60,852 bases of DNA from Acidobacteriota bacterium (GTDB lineage: Bacteria; Acidobacteriota; Terriglobia; Terriglobales; Acidobacteriaceae). Numbering within the stretch: the first letter of the stretch is position 1; each line of letters opens with the position of its first letter. The translations under genes and the position numbers were made by a program. Of this stretch, positions 8,560 through 17,801 are shown piece after piece. The stretch covers positions 1 to 60,852 of the forward strand of contig QIAN01000412.1 of NCBI GenBank assembly GCA_003225005.1. The letters run 5' to 3'. The notes below the pieces were generated by a model, which searched no databases, was not told the origin of the DNA, and was given only the letters and a program-made list of their open reading frames with translations.

Positions 8560-9882
8560 CTATCGGGGTCGTGGCTCGGCCTGCTCCACTTGGCTGCTCT
8601 GGTTCCCGACGTTCATGCTGCGCAGGACGTCATTGGCGAAGAAAAACTTCCCGTCGGCGGGCACCATCATGATCTGCAACTTGTCGGAAAGCCTCTCGGC
8701 TACGATCTTGTTGATGAGCAGTGGATTCTGCTTTAGCACAGCAGCCTCACTCTGCAGCCGCTCGGCATCGGCGGCGGCAGTTACGCGGATGCGGTCTGCC
8801 TCGGCGTTGGCCAGCAACTTGCGTCGTTCGGTCTCCGCTCTGCTGTCGATCACCTTGGCTTGAGCGGCTGCTTCCGCATTCTGGATGGTCGCTTCCTTGC
8901 GCGCCTGAGCCTCCAACCGGCTCTGCTGAATTTGCTTTTCCTTCAGGGGAAGTGTGTATTTCATCGCATCCGCCTCGCCTTTCGCCTGTAGCACATGCAC
9001 CTGCGCTTCTCCTTCCGCCTGCTTGACCTGTTGCACCTTTATGGCTTCAGCTCCGAGCTCGGCGATGCGAACTTCTTTCTGCTTAAGCTCGGTCTCGACG
9101 CCCATGCGATCGTTTTCCTGCTCCTTCAGTAGCAACGTTTCCAATCCCTTGGCATACTCTGGAGGCAATTGGATGTCTCGCAGCATGACTTCTTTCACCA
9201 CGATTCCGTCCACCGCCAGTTTCTGCGCGATCATGGCCGCGGCACGCTGGCGCACTTCTTCACGTTTCGCCGAAAATACATCGCGCACCGTATAGTTGGG
9301 GACCAGTTCACGCCACACACTGGCCACGGTCGGCGGCACGATTTCTCTTTCCACGGGATGGGGCAAGTTGCTCTGTATGTAATCCAGCCGCTTGGGGTCA
9401 AGCCGGTAGCGCACCGTGATCGCCAGTCCAACCGTCAGGCCTTCCTTGGCCTGCACATCGAGGAGCTGCGCCTTTGCAGCATTCGTGGCTGCAGCCTTTC
9501 CATCTTCCGATATGCCTGTGGTGAAGATCTGATCCCGCGTGTCGAATGAAGCCACGTCCTCCACCAGAGGCACCACCAGATGCACACCCGGATAGAGCGT
9601 ACCCGGCAGCGTCCCGCTCATCTGGCTGACACGAACCCCAGCCATTCCACTCGCGACTACGACGATGCTAAACGCTAGCAGCAGAGGTCCCCAGGCCAAC
9701 AACGCGAGAGCCAGCGACGCGCGCCAGCGAAGTTGTGGAGCTGGAGGTGAGGGCATCGTTCCAGCCGTAGCCAGCGCAGGTCGGTAAGCAACTCCGCGAT
9801 ACAAGTCATAGGTGAGAATGCTCACGGCCGCCACGATCATTCCGAGGCCGCCCGTCATCAGCAAATATTTCAACATCAGCAT
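8560..9882 (-). CDS. SPFH/band-7 (prohibitin-like) membrane protein
   Basis: The 440-residue protein has two N-terminal hydrophobic segments (about 5-27 and 55-82) and then an SPFH domain (about 83-270; GVHLVVPLVEDVASFDTRDQ). A long charged, Ala/Glu/Lys-rich coiled coil (about 270-395) follows, with repeats such as QAKGEADA, EAQARKEA and NAEADRIRVTAAADAERLQ. Prohibitin-type proteins of this layout form large ring scaffolds at the inner membrane that influence proteases and lipid organisation. A 50-residue single-span protein is encoded just upstream (9902-10054), 19 bases away, and is probably in the same transcript. Its specific partner is unknown. Confidence 0.88.
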   Translation of the reverse strand: MLMLKYLLMTGGLGMIVAAVSILTYDLYRGVAYRPALATAGTMPSPPAPQLRWRASLALALLAWGPLLLAFSIVVVASGMAGVRVSQMSGTLPGTLYPGVHLVVPLVEDVASFDTRDQIFTTGISEDGKAAATNAAKAQLLDVQAKEGLTVGLAITVRYRLDPKRLDYIQSNLPHPVEREIVPPTVASVWRELVPNYTVRDVFSAKREEVRQRAAAMIAQKLAVDGIVVKEVMLRDIQLPPEYAKGLETLLLKEQENDRMGVETELKQKEVRIAELGAEAIKVQQVKQAEGEAQVHVLQAKGEADAMKYTLPLKEKQIQQSRLEAQARKEATIQNAEAAAQAKVIDSRAETERRKLLANAEADRIRVTAAADAERLQSEAAVLKQNPLLINKIVAERLSDKLQIMMVPADGKFFFANDVLRSMNVGNQSSQVEQAEPRPR

Positions 9883-9901
9883 TGTCGTTCTCCAGTGCGT
9901 C

Positions 9902-10054
9902 TTAGCGCTTCTGCCCCGATTTCACCGGCACCGCCTGCCGAGCAAAGAACAAGCGGAACACTTGACCGAAAATCAGCTCCTCCGCCAGCAGTGCAACTGC
10001 CAGCGAGAGAATCATTCCCGCGATAACTGCCATTGCTGTGATTGCCATTTGCAT
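9902..10054 (-). CDS. Small single-span membrane protein (50 aa)
   Basis: The ATG at 10054 is preceded by AAGGAG with 6-base spacing. It yields 50 residues: a hydrophobic stretch at about 5-24 (AMAVIAGMILSLAVALLAEE), then a short amphipathic part with a basic C-terminus (VKSGQKR). No family is recognised. It lies directly upstream of, and co-directional with, the SPFH protein gene, so it may be a small subunit or regulator of that scaffold (inference). A longer in-frame reading to 10294 has no hydrophobic or domain content and no comparable ribosome site. Confidence 0.6.
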   Translation of the reverse strand: MQMAITAMAVIAGMILSLAVALLAEELIFGQVFRLFFARQAVPVKSGQKR

Positions 10055-10320
10055 AACGAACTCCTTGAAGCCTGGCACTGAATCCAGGAGCAAGGCACAG
10101 ACCAAGCGCACAAATATCAAAACAAACAACTTAGCGGTCGTATCCCGAGTATGAAGTGTGTCACAACGAAGACACCGCGTCTGGGCAGACTCGTTATCTA
10201 TCGCCGGAGGAAGGTCCGCTCTCGACAGGAATCCCCGTAATTGTCTAAGAATCTGGCGTTGTGATTTTGATCGCCCATCCGTTTGACTTCCCAAGCTTCT
10301 CCCCCCTATCGTGGCGCACT

Positions 10321-11405
10321 ATGAACGTCGTCAAGGCCACTCGCCAATTTGAAGCTTGGCTGGGAAAGCGCACTCCTCTGGTCAAAAAAGATCTCCGAAC
10401 CAAGCATGAGGCCATGAAGTCCAGCGCTTTTCGCTTTCTTCGTGCGACCTACTACCGCTGGGCTCAAATTTGGCCGAATGTCTGTCCTGATCTAGCAAAA
10501 TCTCCGCAGGTATTAGCGGTGGGCGACCTTCATGTGGAAAATTTCGGGACCTGGCGCGACATCGAGGGACGCCTGATCTGGGGCGTCAACGACTTCGACG
10601 AGGCTTACCCACTGCCATACGCCAACGATCTCTTGCGACTGGCGGTGAGCGCGCACTTAGCATCGGAGGCGGGACAACTTGCGCTTAAGGGAAAAAATAT
10701 TTGCGCCGCCATCCTGGACGGTTACACCGAAGGAATGCGTGCAGAAGGTCAGCCGCATGTGCTCAGCGAAACGCACACATGGCTACGGCAAATCGCCGAA
10801 AGTGAGCTGCGCGACCCGGTGCGTTTCTGGGCGAAGATGTCGGCCCTTCCCACCGTGAAGGGTGATACCCCAGCAGGCGCCGTCGATGCACTGGAGCATC
10901 TCATGCCGGCTCCCGGCACTCAGTATCGTTTGGCGCGGCGCGTTGCAGGTCTGGGCAATCTCGGCCATGCCCGCCTCGTTGCGCTCGGCGATTGGTGCGG
11001 AGGCAAGATCGCCCGGGAGGCCAAGGCGCTCGCGCCCTCCGCGGTCTCATGGGCGCTGGAACTGACCGAGCCTGCGGAGATCCTTTGTCAAACAATCATC
11101 AGCCGCGCCGTGCGATGTCCCGATCCCTTCGTGTGGTTAGCACCGGCTGGCTTGTACGCCGTCTCAGCCCGCACTGCTCCCGGATCGAGCTCGCCACGCT
11201 GCAGGCCCCCGGCAAGGAGCTGCGTCTGCTTCATGGCATGGGCTGGGAGACTGCAAACATCCATCTCGGAGCTCGAACGAAACGCAAGCAAATTCTCAGC
11301 CACCTGAACAAGCAGCGGCCGAAATGGCTCCACGAAGCCGCCGACGACATGGTGACGGCTGGTATTTCTGACTGGAAGACGTGGAAGAAAGACGGGTACA
11401 TTTAG
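10321..11405 (+). CDS. DUF2252 family protein, frameshifted
   Basis: DUF2252 proteins resemble aminoglycoside-phosphotransferase-like kinases; the function is not established. The hallmark VGDLHVENFGTW and WGVNDFDEAYPLPYANDLLRL segments are seen at about residues 64-105. The frame is lost near 11131-11140: the first part reads to RAVRCPDPFV, while the conserved continuation VSTGWLVRRLSP ... LLHGMGWETANIHLG is found one base back, ending at the stop at 11405. A single missing base explains it. Residue identity is strong on both sides, so either the sequence has an error or the gene was lost very recently. The ATG at 10321 is preferred to an in-frame GTG at 10261. It stands alone after the divergent SPFH pair. 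Confidence 0.8.
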
Positions 11406-11461
11406 AGGGAAACCTCGCGGCGCCTTGCTCCTGGCTTCATCCCCCGATACGATCTTGGTGT

Positions 11462-12289
11462 ATGCCCAAGCATGTCCTGCTCTGCCCTCCGACGCATTTC
11501 GACGTGGTGGACCAGAAAAATCCATACATGTCAGGCAAGTCGCCGGTAGACAAAGGAAAAGCTCAACGGCAGTGGCAAGCCCTCTGCTCGGCTTTGGAGC
11601 AGAGCGGATGCCAGGTCGAGACCATTGATCCAGTTGCAGGCCTCGAGGACATGGTCTTCGCGGCCAATCAGGTGTTTGTCGGCTATAGCGAAGCCGTTGG
11701 CAGGTTCGTTATCCCCAGCCGCATGGTGTACGCCTCACGCCAGCGCGAAGTGCCCCACTTCGTGGAATGGTTCCGCAAACGCGGTTACAAAGTAATCGAA
11801 CTCGATATTAGCAATGACCGGCTTGAGGGCCACGGCGACTTGCTGTGGCATCCGGGTTGGTCGCGTATCTACGCTGGCTACGGATTTCGTACAACTCGCG
11901 GCGGAGTAGAAAAACTTGCCGCCGAGATGTCGAAGATCGGCGTTCCAGTCATTCCATTACAGTTGGTAGATCCTTTCTGTTATCACCTGGATACGTGCCT
12001 GTGTCCACTCAACGACGAATCTGTGCTTATCTATCCTGGTGCATACTCACAAGATGCTCTGGCCACTCTCCGTCCATTCTGGAAAAGAATCCACGAACTG
12101 ACCGCGGAAGAAGCGCATCGATTCATGGGAAATGGAATCGTTTCCAACGAAACCTACATCACACCGTATGTCACCGACCACCTGCAAACCATACTTGAAC
12201 TAGAAGGGATCAAGCCCGTCATGGTCGACACATCGGAGTTTGAGAAATCAGGAGGCAGCGCCTTTTGTATGAAGGCATTCCTACCTTGA
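11462..12289 (+). CDS. Amidinotransferase / dimethylarginine dimethylaminohydrolase-like enzyme
   Basis: The 275-residue protein belongs to the guanidino-group-modifying superfamily. Visible signatures are GLEDMVFAANQ near residue 60, EGHGDLL near 120, the catalytic His region FCYHLDTCLCPL near 175, and the nucleophilic Cys near the C-terminus in GGSAFCMKAFLP. DDAH/arginine-deiminase-like members hydrolyse methylarginines or arginine analogues through a thiouronium intermediate. The exact substrate cannot be assigned. The ATG at 11462 begins the conserved MPKHVLLCPP strand; an upstream in-frame start would add 27 unrelated residues overlapping the preceding gene. Confidence 0.82.
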   Translation: MPKHVLLCPPTHFDVVDQKNPYMSGKSPVDKGKAQRQWQALCSALEQSGCQVETIDPVAGLEDMVFAANQVFVGYSEAVGRFVIPSRMVYASRQREVPHFVEWFRKRGYKVIELDISNDRLEGHGDLLWHPGWSRIYAGYGFRTTRGGVEKLAAEMSKIGVPVIPLQLVDPFCYHLDTCLCPLNDESVLIYPGAYSQDALATLRPFWKRIHELTAEEAHRFMGNGIVSNETYITPYVTDHLQTILELEGIKPVMVDTSEFEKSGGSAFCMKAFLP

Positions 12290-12339
12290 AGGTGCACCGA
12301 CCGGGCAGGCTCTGAACAAGGTACCGCTATTTCTTACCG

Positions 12340-12395
12340 TGTCATTCTGAGCGCAGCGAAAGCCTCCCCCAGCGAAGTCGAAGGGAATCCCCTGC
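12340..12395. repeat. Dispersed intergenic repeat element (GTCATTCTGAGCGCAGCGAA type)
   Basis: The intergenic stretch carries the familiar consensus GTCATTCTGAGCGCAGCGAA followed by CAGCGAAGTCGAAGGGAATC. Dispersed sequences of this kind are common between genes in Acidobacteriota and other soil bacteria. A second, shorter core in the opposite orientation lies at 27932-27950. It has no coding potential. Confidence 0.5.
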
Positions 12396-12482
12396 CAGCC
12401 GCGCTACCAGCCGGGGCCAAAGGAGTTTCCGCCTCGACTGCGGTTCCTAATTCGCAGGCCCCCGGCGTTGATAACAGCCTGC

Positions 12483-13028
12483 TTAACGGATCAACGCGCC
12501 CGTAACGGCCACCACTATCCCCACAACACCGAACCCCATTCCGAGATACCAGAACAACCGTCGGCCCGATAGCAACGTTATCGAAGTTATGACTAACCCG
12601 ATTTCGAGAAAAACTTCCGCCAGATCAAAGCGGTCAGCACGGATTCTTTCTACAGCGACCTCCCGCTGCAACTTGCGCGCCTCGGCTTGAATCTCTTCCT
12701 TGTCATGCTTATAGCGCTCTGCTTCCTGCACATACTTTTCGCGAACTTTGGCCATCGATTCGACGTCTTTGCCCGGGATCACCGCAGTCAGATCGGTAAA
12801 CAAGTCGTCCTCGTGCTCGCGAATATTTTTGGCCTGGGAGTACGCCCATTGGTCCGAAGACTTCGCTTGCAGGATCACTTCCTCGGTGTGCGCGCGATGC
12901 CCAAGCAGCGAAGCCACCGCCACCAACACCGCCAGCACCGCCATGGTCAGGGATACCGGTGCGAGGCTGGGATTGTGCTGCGCATGTTCGGCATGCTCAT
13001 GTAGTTCTTGCAGCTCGTCTGCACTCAT
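12483..13028 (-). CDS. DUF4337 family membrane protein
   Basis: The 181-residue protein has TM1 at about 26-46 (LTMAVLAVLVAVASLLGHRA), a central charged helical region rich in Lys/Glu (about 50-130), and two C-terminal hydrophobic segments (about 138-155 and 160-180, ending ALIR). The pattern, with EVILQAKSSDQWAYSQAKNI after TM1, is that of DUF4337. No function is established. The N-terminus is His/Glu rich (ELHEHAEHAQH), which could bind metal (speculative). It is separated from both neighbours by noncoding sequence and appears to be monocistronic. Confidence 0.8.
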   Translation of the reverse strand: MSADELQELHEHAEHAQHNPSLAPVSLTMAVLAVLVAVASLLGHRAHTEEVILQAKSSDQWAYSQAKNIREHEDDLFTDLTAVIPGKDVESMAKVREKYVQEAERYKHDKEEIQAEARKLQREVAVERIRADRFDLAEVFLEIGLVITSITLLSGRRLFWYLGMGFGVVGIVVAVTGALIR

Positions 13029-13191
13029 TCATCCTCCAAACGATTCCGCCAAACGACGGTCGCAGCTCCCGATAGTACGGATTCGCCATTCTTCAAGCAA
13101 GCGAACCCTTCGACGGCAACAATCGTACGAAAACCGACAGAGAGGGATCGGAACTGGCCGAGCCACTAACCACTAGCCACTGGCTACTGTT

Positions 13192-13605
13192 TCACTCCCC
13201 CATCACTTTAACGATCACCCGCTTATCCCGCTGACCATCAAACTCGGCATAAAAAATCCGCTGCCAGGTGCCGAAATCAAGCTTGCCCGCCGTAATCGGA
13301 ACCGTGACTTCGTGGTGGATCAATAAAGCCTTCAAATGCGAATCGCCGTTGTCCTCACCCGTCTCATGGTGTTTGTAGTTGCTGCGAAAGGGTGCCAAAT
13401 GTTCGAGCCACTGATCGATGTCTTCGATCAATCCACTCTCGTTGTCATTCACATAAACGCCGGCAGTAATATGCATAGCCGAAATCAGTGCCATGCCTTC
13501 TTTGACGCCACTTTTGTTAACGATCTCCTCCACCTGCGGCGTGATATGCACGTATGCCCGATGAGTCTTTGTATGAAACTTTAAATATTCGGTATGCACT
13601 TTCAT
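13192..13605 (-). CDS. YjbQ / UPF0047 family protein
   Basis: The 137-residue protein matches the secondary thiamine-phosphate synthase-like YjbQ family, which forms small trimeric barrels. Hallmarks are [18 protein letters not shown], the conserved His/Asp segment [16 protein letters not shown], and [13 protein letters not shown] near the C-terminus. E. coli YjbQ can weakly replace thiamine-phosphate synthase; the physiological role is unclear. The ATG at 13605 has GAGGA 6-8 bases upstream; the in-frame start at 13671 adds 22 non-family residues. Confidence 0.88.
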   Translation of the reverse strand: MKVHTEYLKFHTKTHRAYVHITPQVEEIVNKSGVKEGMALISAMHITAGVYVNDNESGLIEDIDQWLEHLAPFRSNYKHHETGEDNGDSHLKALLIHHEVTVPITAGKLDFGTWQRIFYAEFDGQRDKRVIVKVMGE

Positions 13606-13880
13606 AGTGTTCCTCAAGAAATGATGTGCAGGACCAGACCAGTTTCGCAGATAATGCGTCAATCTCGCCATGGGACTAGGCTGAGAACGATCTGGTAGCG
13701 GTTCGGCACCTTATTACCGATCTCGCCACTCATCTGCTCTCAGCAGTTTTGATGAGGCGGCTCTAACCCGCGGATCGTTGTTCCTGGTTGTCGTTACGAA
13801 CGTTACCTTTTATTGAGACATACTTGCGAAAAAGCCCGAAACACCTGTTAGTAATTAATTGTCGGAGGTTTTACTCAGTC

Positions 13881-14126
13881 GTGTTCAGGCTTGATTATTT
13901 GTCGTGCGTGCTTACCGTTGTTTCAACCATCCTGATCGGCAGGCGAAACTGGGAAGGGTGGGTTCTGGCAAGCATTAACAGCGCAGTGTTTTGTATCATC
14001 GGCGTCAGAACCGCGCAGCTCGGCTTCATTCCGGCAAATTTATTCTGCATTGTTCTGAACGGGATCAATCTCCGCGCATGGCTTAAAGCAGACGCTTCGA
14101 GTAAGCCGGTTTCGCACCAGTCCTAG
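13881..14126 (+). CDS. Small membrane protein, PnuC-like fragment or YgjV-like
   Basis: Starting at the GTG at 13881 (GGAGG 12 bases upstream) the product has 81 residues with two or three hydrophobic segments: LSCVLTVVSTILIG, WVLASINSAVFCIIGV and FIPANLFCIVLNGINLRAW. The spacing recalls half of a PnuC-type or inner-membrane YgjV-type protein. I cannot assign a function. A TTG at 13788 in the same frame would give 112 residues, with a basic N-terminus of no clear family content. It converges on ftsK, overlapping that gene's last bases by about 4. Confidence 0.5.
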   Translation: MFRLDYLSCVLTVVSTILIGRRNWEGWVLASINSAVFCIIGVRTAQLGFIPANLFCIVLNGINLRAWLKADASSKPVSHQS

Positions 14127-16482
14127 CGCGCGGTTTCTTCGATTTCCGAAATCCAGTCAGGACGCTTGAGTACTTCTCGAGGTTTGGGCCCATCAGCGGC
14201 TCCGACGATGCCGTCCTGCTCCATCAGATCGATCAGGTGTGCGGCGCGGCCGTAGCCGATGCGCAACCTTCGCTGGAGCAAGGAAGTAGAAGCCTTGCCG
14301 AACTCTACGACCAGCCGCACCGCGTCTCCAAAAAGAGGATCGTCCTCGGCCTCGCCATCTTCTCCATTCTCGCCACTTCCTCCCGCGACAGCCTCGCGTT
14401 CTTCTTTCGGAGGTTCAAGAAATTGTTCTTGGTATTCGGCCAAACCTTGCGACTTCCAGAACTCCACCACGGCGGCGATTTCCTTTTCCGTAACGAAGGG
14501 CGCATGTAGCCGGTGCACGCGCGCTGATCCCGAAGGCAGATACAGCATGTCGCCTTTGCCCAGCAGCGCCTCAGCGCCGTTGGCATCAAGAATCGTGCGC
14601 GAGTCCACCTTGGTCGCCACGCGGAACGAAACTCGGGCAGGGAAGTTCGCCTTAATCAATCCCGTGATCACGTCCACTGACGGCCGCTGCGTCGCCAGCA
14701 CCAGGTGAATGCCCACGGCGCGTGCCATCTGCGCCAACCTGGTGATGGATTCTTCCACGTTGCTGGAATCGAGCATCATCAGATCGGCTAGCTCGTCGAT
14801 GATGATGACAATGGACGGAATCGGCTTGTCTTCGGAGTCTACTTCGAACAGACTCGGCGTGCCATTCTGATCGAACAAGCGGTTGTATTGATCGATATTG
14901 CGTACGCCCTTCGCAGCCAGCAGCTTCAGCCGCCGTTCCATCTCGCGCACCGCATTGCGCAACGCATTAGCGGCCAGCTTGGGTTCTGTAATAATCGGAG
15001 TGTAAAGATGGGGCACGCCTTCGTAGTTCCCGAGCTCCAGGCGTTTGGGATCTACCAGAATCAGGCGCACTTGATCAGGCGTGGCCTTATACAAAATCGA
15101 CATGATCATGGCGTTGATGGCCACGCTCTTACCTGCGCCAGTAGAACCGGCAATTAGCAGGTGAGGCATCCCCGCCAGATCAGCCGTGACGATTCGTCCA
15201 TTGATGTCTTTGCCCAAAGCCATCGTGAGCTTTGACTTCGAGCCCATGAACTCCTGCGACTCAATGTTCTCACGCAGCCAAATGATTTCGCGCTCGCGGT
15301 TCGGAACTTGAATGCCGACGGTTGACTTTCCGGCCATGCGCTCGATCAGAATGCTCTCTGCTTTCAGCGCCAGACACAGGTCGTCGGTGAGGTTGGTGAT
15401 GCGGCTGTACTTGATGCCCGCGTCGGGCTTGAATTCGAAGGTTGTGACAACCGGTCCAGGATTGATCTGCGTAACCTGGCCATGGACCTCAAACTCGGCG
15501 TACTTCTCGGTAAGCACTTGAGCCAGAAGTTTCAGCTCATCGGCGTCGACCGCTTGCTGCTCGTCCGGACGCTGGAGAAGACTGCTCGACGGCAACTTGT
15601 AGCTGCCTGCGATCTTCGGCATGGTGGTCGTGATCCCACTGCGGAATTTGAGCCCCCATCGAGGGAGTCGGCCAGGGTTCCCCTCGTCCCTGCTGGGGCT
15701 TGTTCGATCTCACCGCGCTCTTCTGCCAGCGTGCGTTCAATTCCGGTTCGGCGAGGCTCAGCGGACTTTTGCTGAGACGCTGCCTGTCGCGATGAGATCA
15801 ACTGGGTCTGGACGGTAGGTCTGGCAATCCGCCGCTTCTCCAGTTCTTTTTGCTGCCTTCTCTTGCGGCGCTCCTCCTGCCAGTCTTTCCACCGGTTCCA
15901 GAGCGCCACCACAAAGGCGAATCGTGTCGGAGCCCATACTTCCAGCGCAGAAAACGAAAACGCCGTCGTCAGGTACAGAGCCACCGCCAACACAGTCGCG
16001 CTGACGATGTAAGCGCCCGCCAAATTTAAATAGTGAATCAACACATCGCCGACAACGCGCCCCAGCAGTCCCTCAACCGGAATCACATCCAGCCAGCGCA
16101 TCTGACTGGGCAAAAGCGCCAGCAGAGCGGGAATGAAAATCACCAGCCAGATTCCACCCAGACTCTTTGCTATCGGATACTGAACCTTGCGTGAACGAAA
16201 CCATCGCGCTCCAAGCACAGCGGGAAACACCGGTACCAGGAACGCTCCAACGCCGAAAAACTGCAGCATCAGGTCCGCAACCAACGCTCCGACCACGCCG
16301 ATCCAGTTTCGCGCGGCGTGCGCGCCGGTGAGCACCGAAGCGCTATTGATCGATGGATCAAGCGGAGAGTACGAAGCCAGCGCAAGGAAAAGGAGGAGCG
16401 CGAAGACACACAGCAAAACCCCGACCAGCTCATTGAGCCGGCGGTTGCCGGTGGGGACAAAAACGTGCGAGATAAAGTTCAT
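14123..16482 (-). CDS. ftsK: DNA translocase FtsK/SpoIIIE, frameshifted in the linker
   Basis: The first half (from ATG 16482) is the membrane domain with four or five hydrophobic segments in about 200 residues. A basic Arg/Lys/Gln linker follows. The second half holds the RecA-like motor: Walker A GSTGAGKSVAINAM, Walker B SIVIIIDELADLM, ATQRPSVDVITG, and a C-terminal gamma winged helix (STSLLQRRLRIGYGRAAHLIDLMEQDGIVG). The halves are in different frames. Restoring one base in the C5 run at 15653-15657 joins LDGG to LKFRSGITTTMPKIAGSYKLP smoothly, giving about 785 residues. FtsK couples chromosome-dimer resolution to division and is normally essential or important, so a sequencing error is likely. 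The next minus-strand gene upstream is uppP. Confidence 0.88.
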
Positions 16483-16725
16483 AAGGCGTACTTACGCGCC
16501 GGCTTTCGAAGCCTAAAGACACCTCGACCGCCTGCGCCGCACCCACGCCAGAGCCAGATGATTATGCCAAGAACCGGCGCTTCCGACAATGGCGTAAATT
16601 GCTCCTAGTGCCGACTTGGCTTCCTTCTGCAAAGCCTTGCCAGATGCGAAGTTCACTTCGGCTGCCGCGAATAAACCCCGCGAGCACAGGAACGTTGCAA
16701 TTGCTAATTCCGGAACTGCATTTAC

Positions 16726-17619
16726 TTATCCCGCAAACCGCGAGGCGAACGCCAGCACTAAAATCCCGACGATGATGCGATACACAGCAAAAGGCGCGAA
16801 CCCGTGTTTGCGAACGTAGGCCATAAACCACGCCACTGAAGCATAAGCAACAACAAATGACACGACGAATCCAATGGCGAGAACGAGCCATCCGTGGGAA
16901 TCGATCTGGGAGACCCCGATAGGATTCGCTCCCTTGCCCATGACTGACTTGAGCAGCGTATATCCTGTGGCAGCGAGCATGGTCGGGATGGATAGGAAGA
17001 ACGAGAACTCCAATGCGGCGGCGCGCGACATGCCCGCAACCTGACCGCCTGCAATTGTTGCCATCGAGCGCGAGGTTCCGGGAAATACTGCCGAAAAGAT
17101 CTGGCAGAAGCCAATCCACACCGCTTGCCCCATCAACATGTCTTCCATTTTCCAGGTGTGAATGCGGCTTGCGGGTGCTCCGGGACCGGTGGCTTCCCAT
17201 CGCGCGTTCATCGCATCCACGATCCACATCACGCCTGCGCCGATCAGCAATGACCAGCCAATAATCGGCAGGCTCTCCAAGTGTTTGCCGATTACTTTGG
17301 TCAGCAGGAATGACGGAATAGCCGTCACCACGAAAGCGACGGCGGCCAATCCCAAAGGGTGCGTGAGCGGAGTGCGGTCGCCGTGCTCTCCGCGCGGAAA
17401 GGTAGCGAGGAATTTCGCAATGCGGCTGCGGAAATACACCGGCAAGCAGACGATTGCGCCGAGTTGAATAACAATCGAATACATCTTCCAGTAGCCATCA
17501 GAAAGGCTGATGTGCAGAAGCGCTTCCGAGATACGCAAATGAGCGGTTGAACTGACGGGCAGGAACTCGGTCAAGCCTTCGACGATTCCCAATAGCAGAG
17601 AGAGCAGGTAATCGTTCAA
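16726..17619 (-). CDS. uppP: Undecaprenyl-diphosphatase UppP (BacA)
   Basis: This 297-residue integral membrane protein has about eight hydrophobic segments. The family signatures are present: LLGIVEGLTEFLPVSSTAHL at the N-terminus, containing the catalytic Glu motif, and FPGTSRSMATIAGG in the middle with the conserved Arg/Ser. It dephosphorylates undecaprenyl diphosphate at the membrane to recycle the lipid carrier for peptidoglycan and other glycans. Length is normal (about 270-300). It is transcribed towards ftsK with a 243-base gap in which I find no convincing gene. Confidence 0.95.
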   Translation of the reverse strand: MNDYLLSLLLGIVEGLTEFLPVSSTAHLRISEALLHISLSDGYWKMYSIVIQLGAIVCLPVYFRSRIAKFLATFPRGEHGDRTPLTHPLGLAAVAFVVTAIPSFLLTKVIGKHLESLPIIGWSLLIGAGVMWIVDAMNARWEATGPGAPASRIHTWKMEDMLMGQAVWIGFCQIFSAVFPGTSRSMATIAGGQVAGMSRAAALEFSFFLSIPTMLAATGYTLLKSVMGKGANPIGVSQIDSHGWLVLAIGFVVSFVVAYASVAWFMAYVRKHGFAPFAVYRIIVGILVLAFASRFAG

Positions 17620-17742
17620 TCATCCTCCACGAGGAAAGCAGAACTAGTATCTCAGAAAAGGTTTTCCTGACCGTTACGCAGTTATGTTCGTGCTGTAGCA
17701 TCGTCAGCATTTCTCGAGGGCGAAGGGCCCAAAAATCTTTAT

Positions 17743-17791
17743 CGCGGAGGCTAAGAAAGTCCGCGGAGAACGCTGAGAAAGGCGCAAACCT
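17743..17791. repeat. Degenerate short intergenic repeat (CGCGGAG...GAGAAAGG)
   Basis: Two imperfect copies of CGCGGAG-N-AAGAAAG / CGCGGAG-N-GAGAAAGG sit head to tail in the gap between uppP and the SH3/TPR gene. This resembles common purine-rich intergenic repeats. Its function is unknown and the boundaries are approximate. Confidence 0.3.
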
Positions 17792-17801
17792 TTTTCTGTT
17801 T

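Noticed and set aside
16500..16725. Possible PEP-CTERM-like or small gene between ftsK and uppP (ending in WVRRRR-type residues)
   Set aside because: No usual start codon, no PEP motif in the same frame as the Arg cluster, and no signal peptide.
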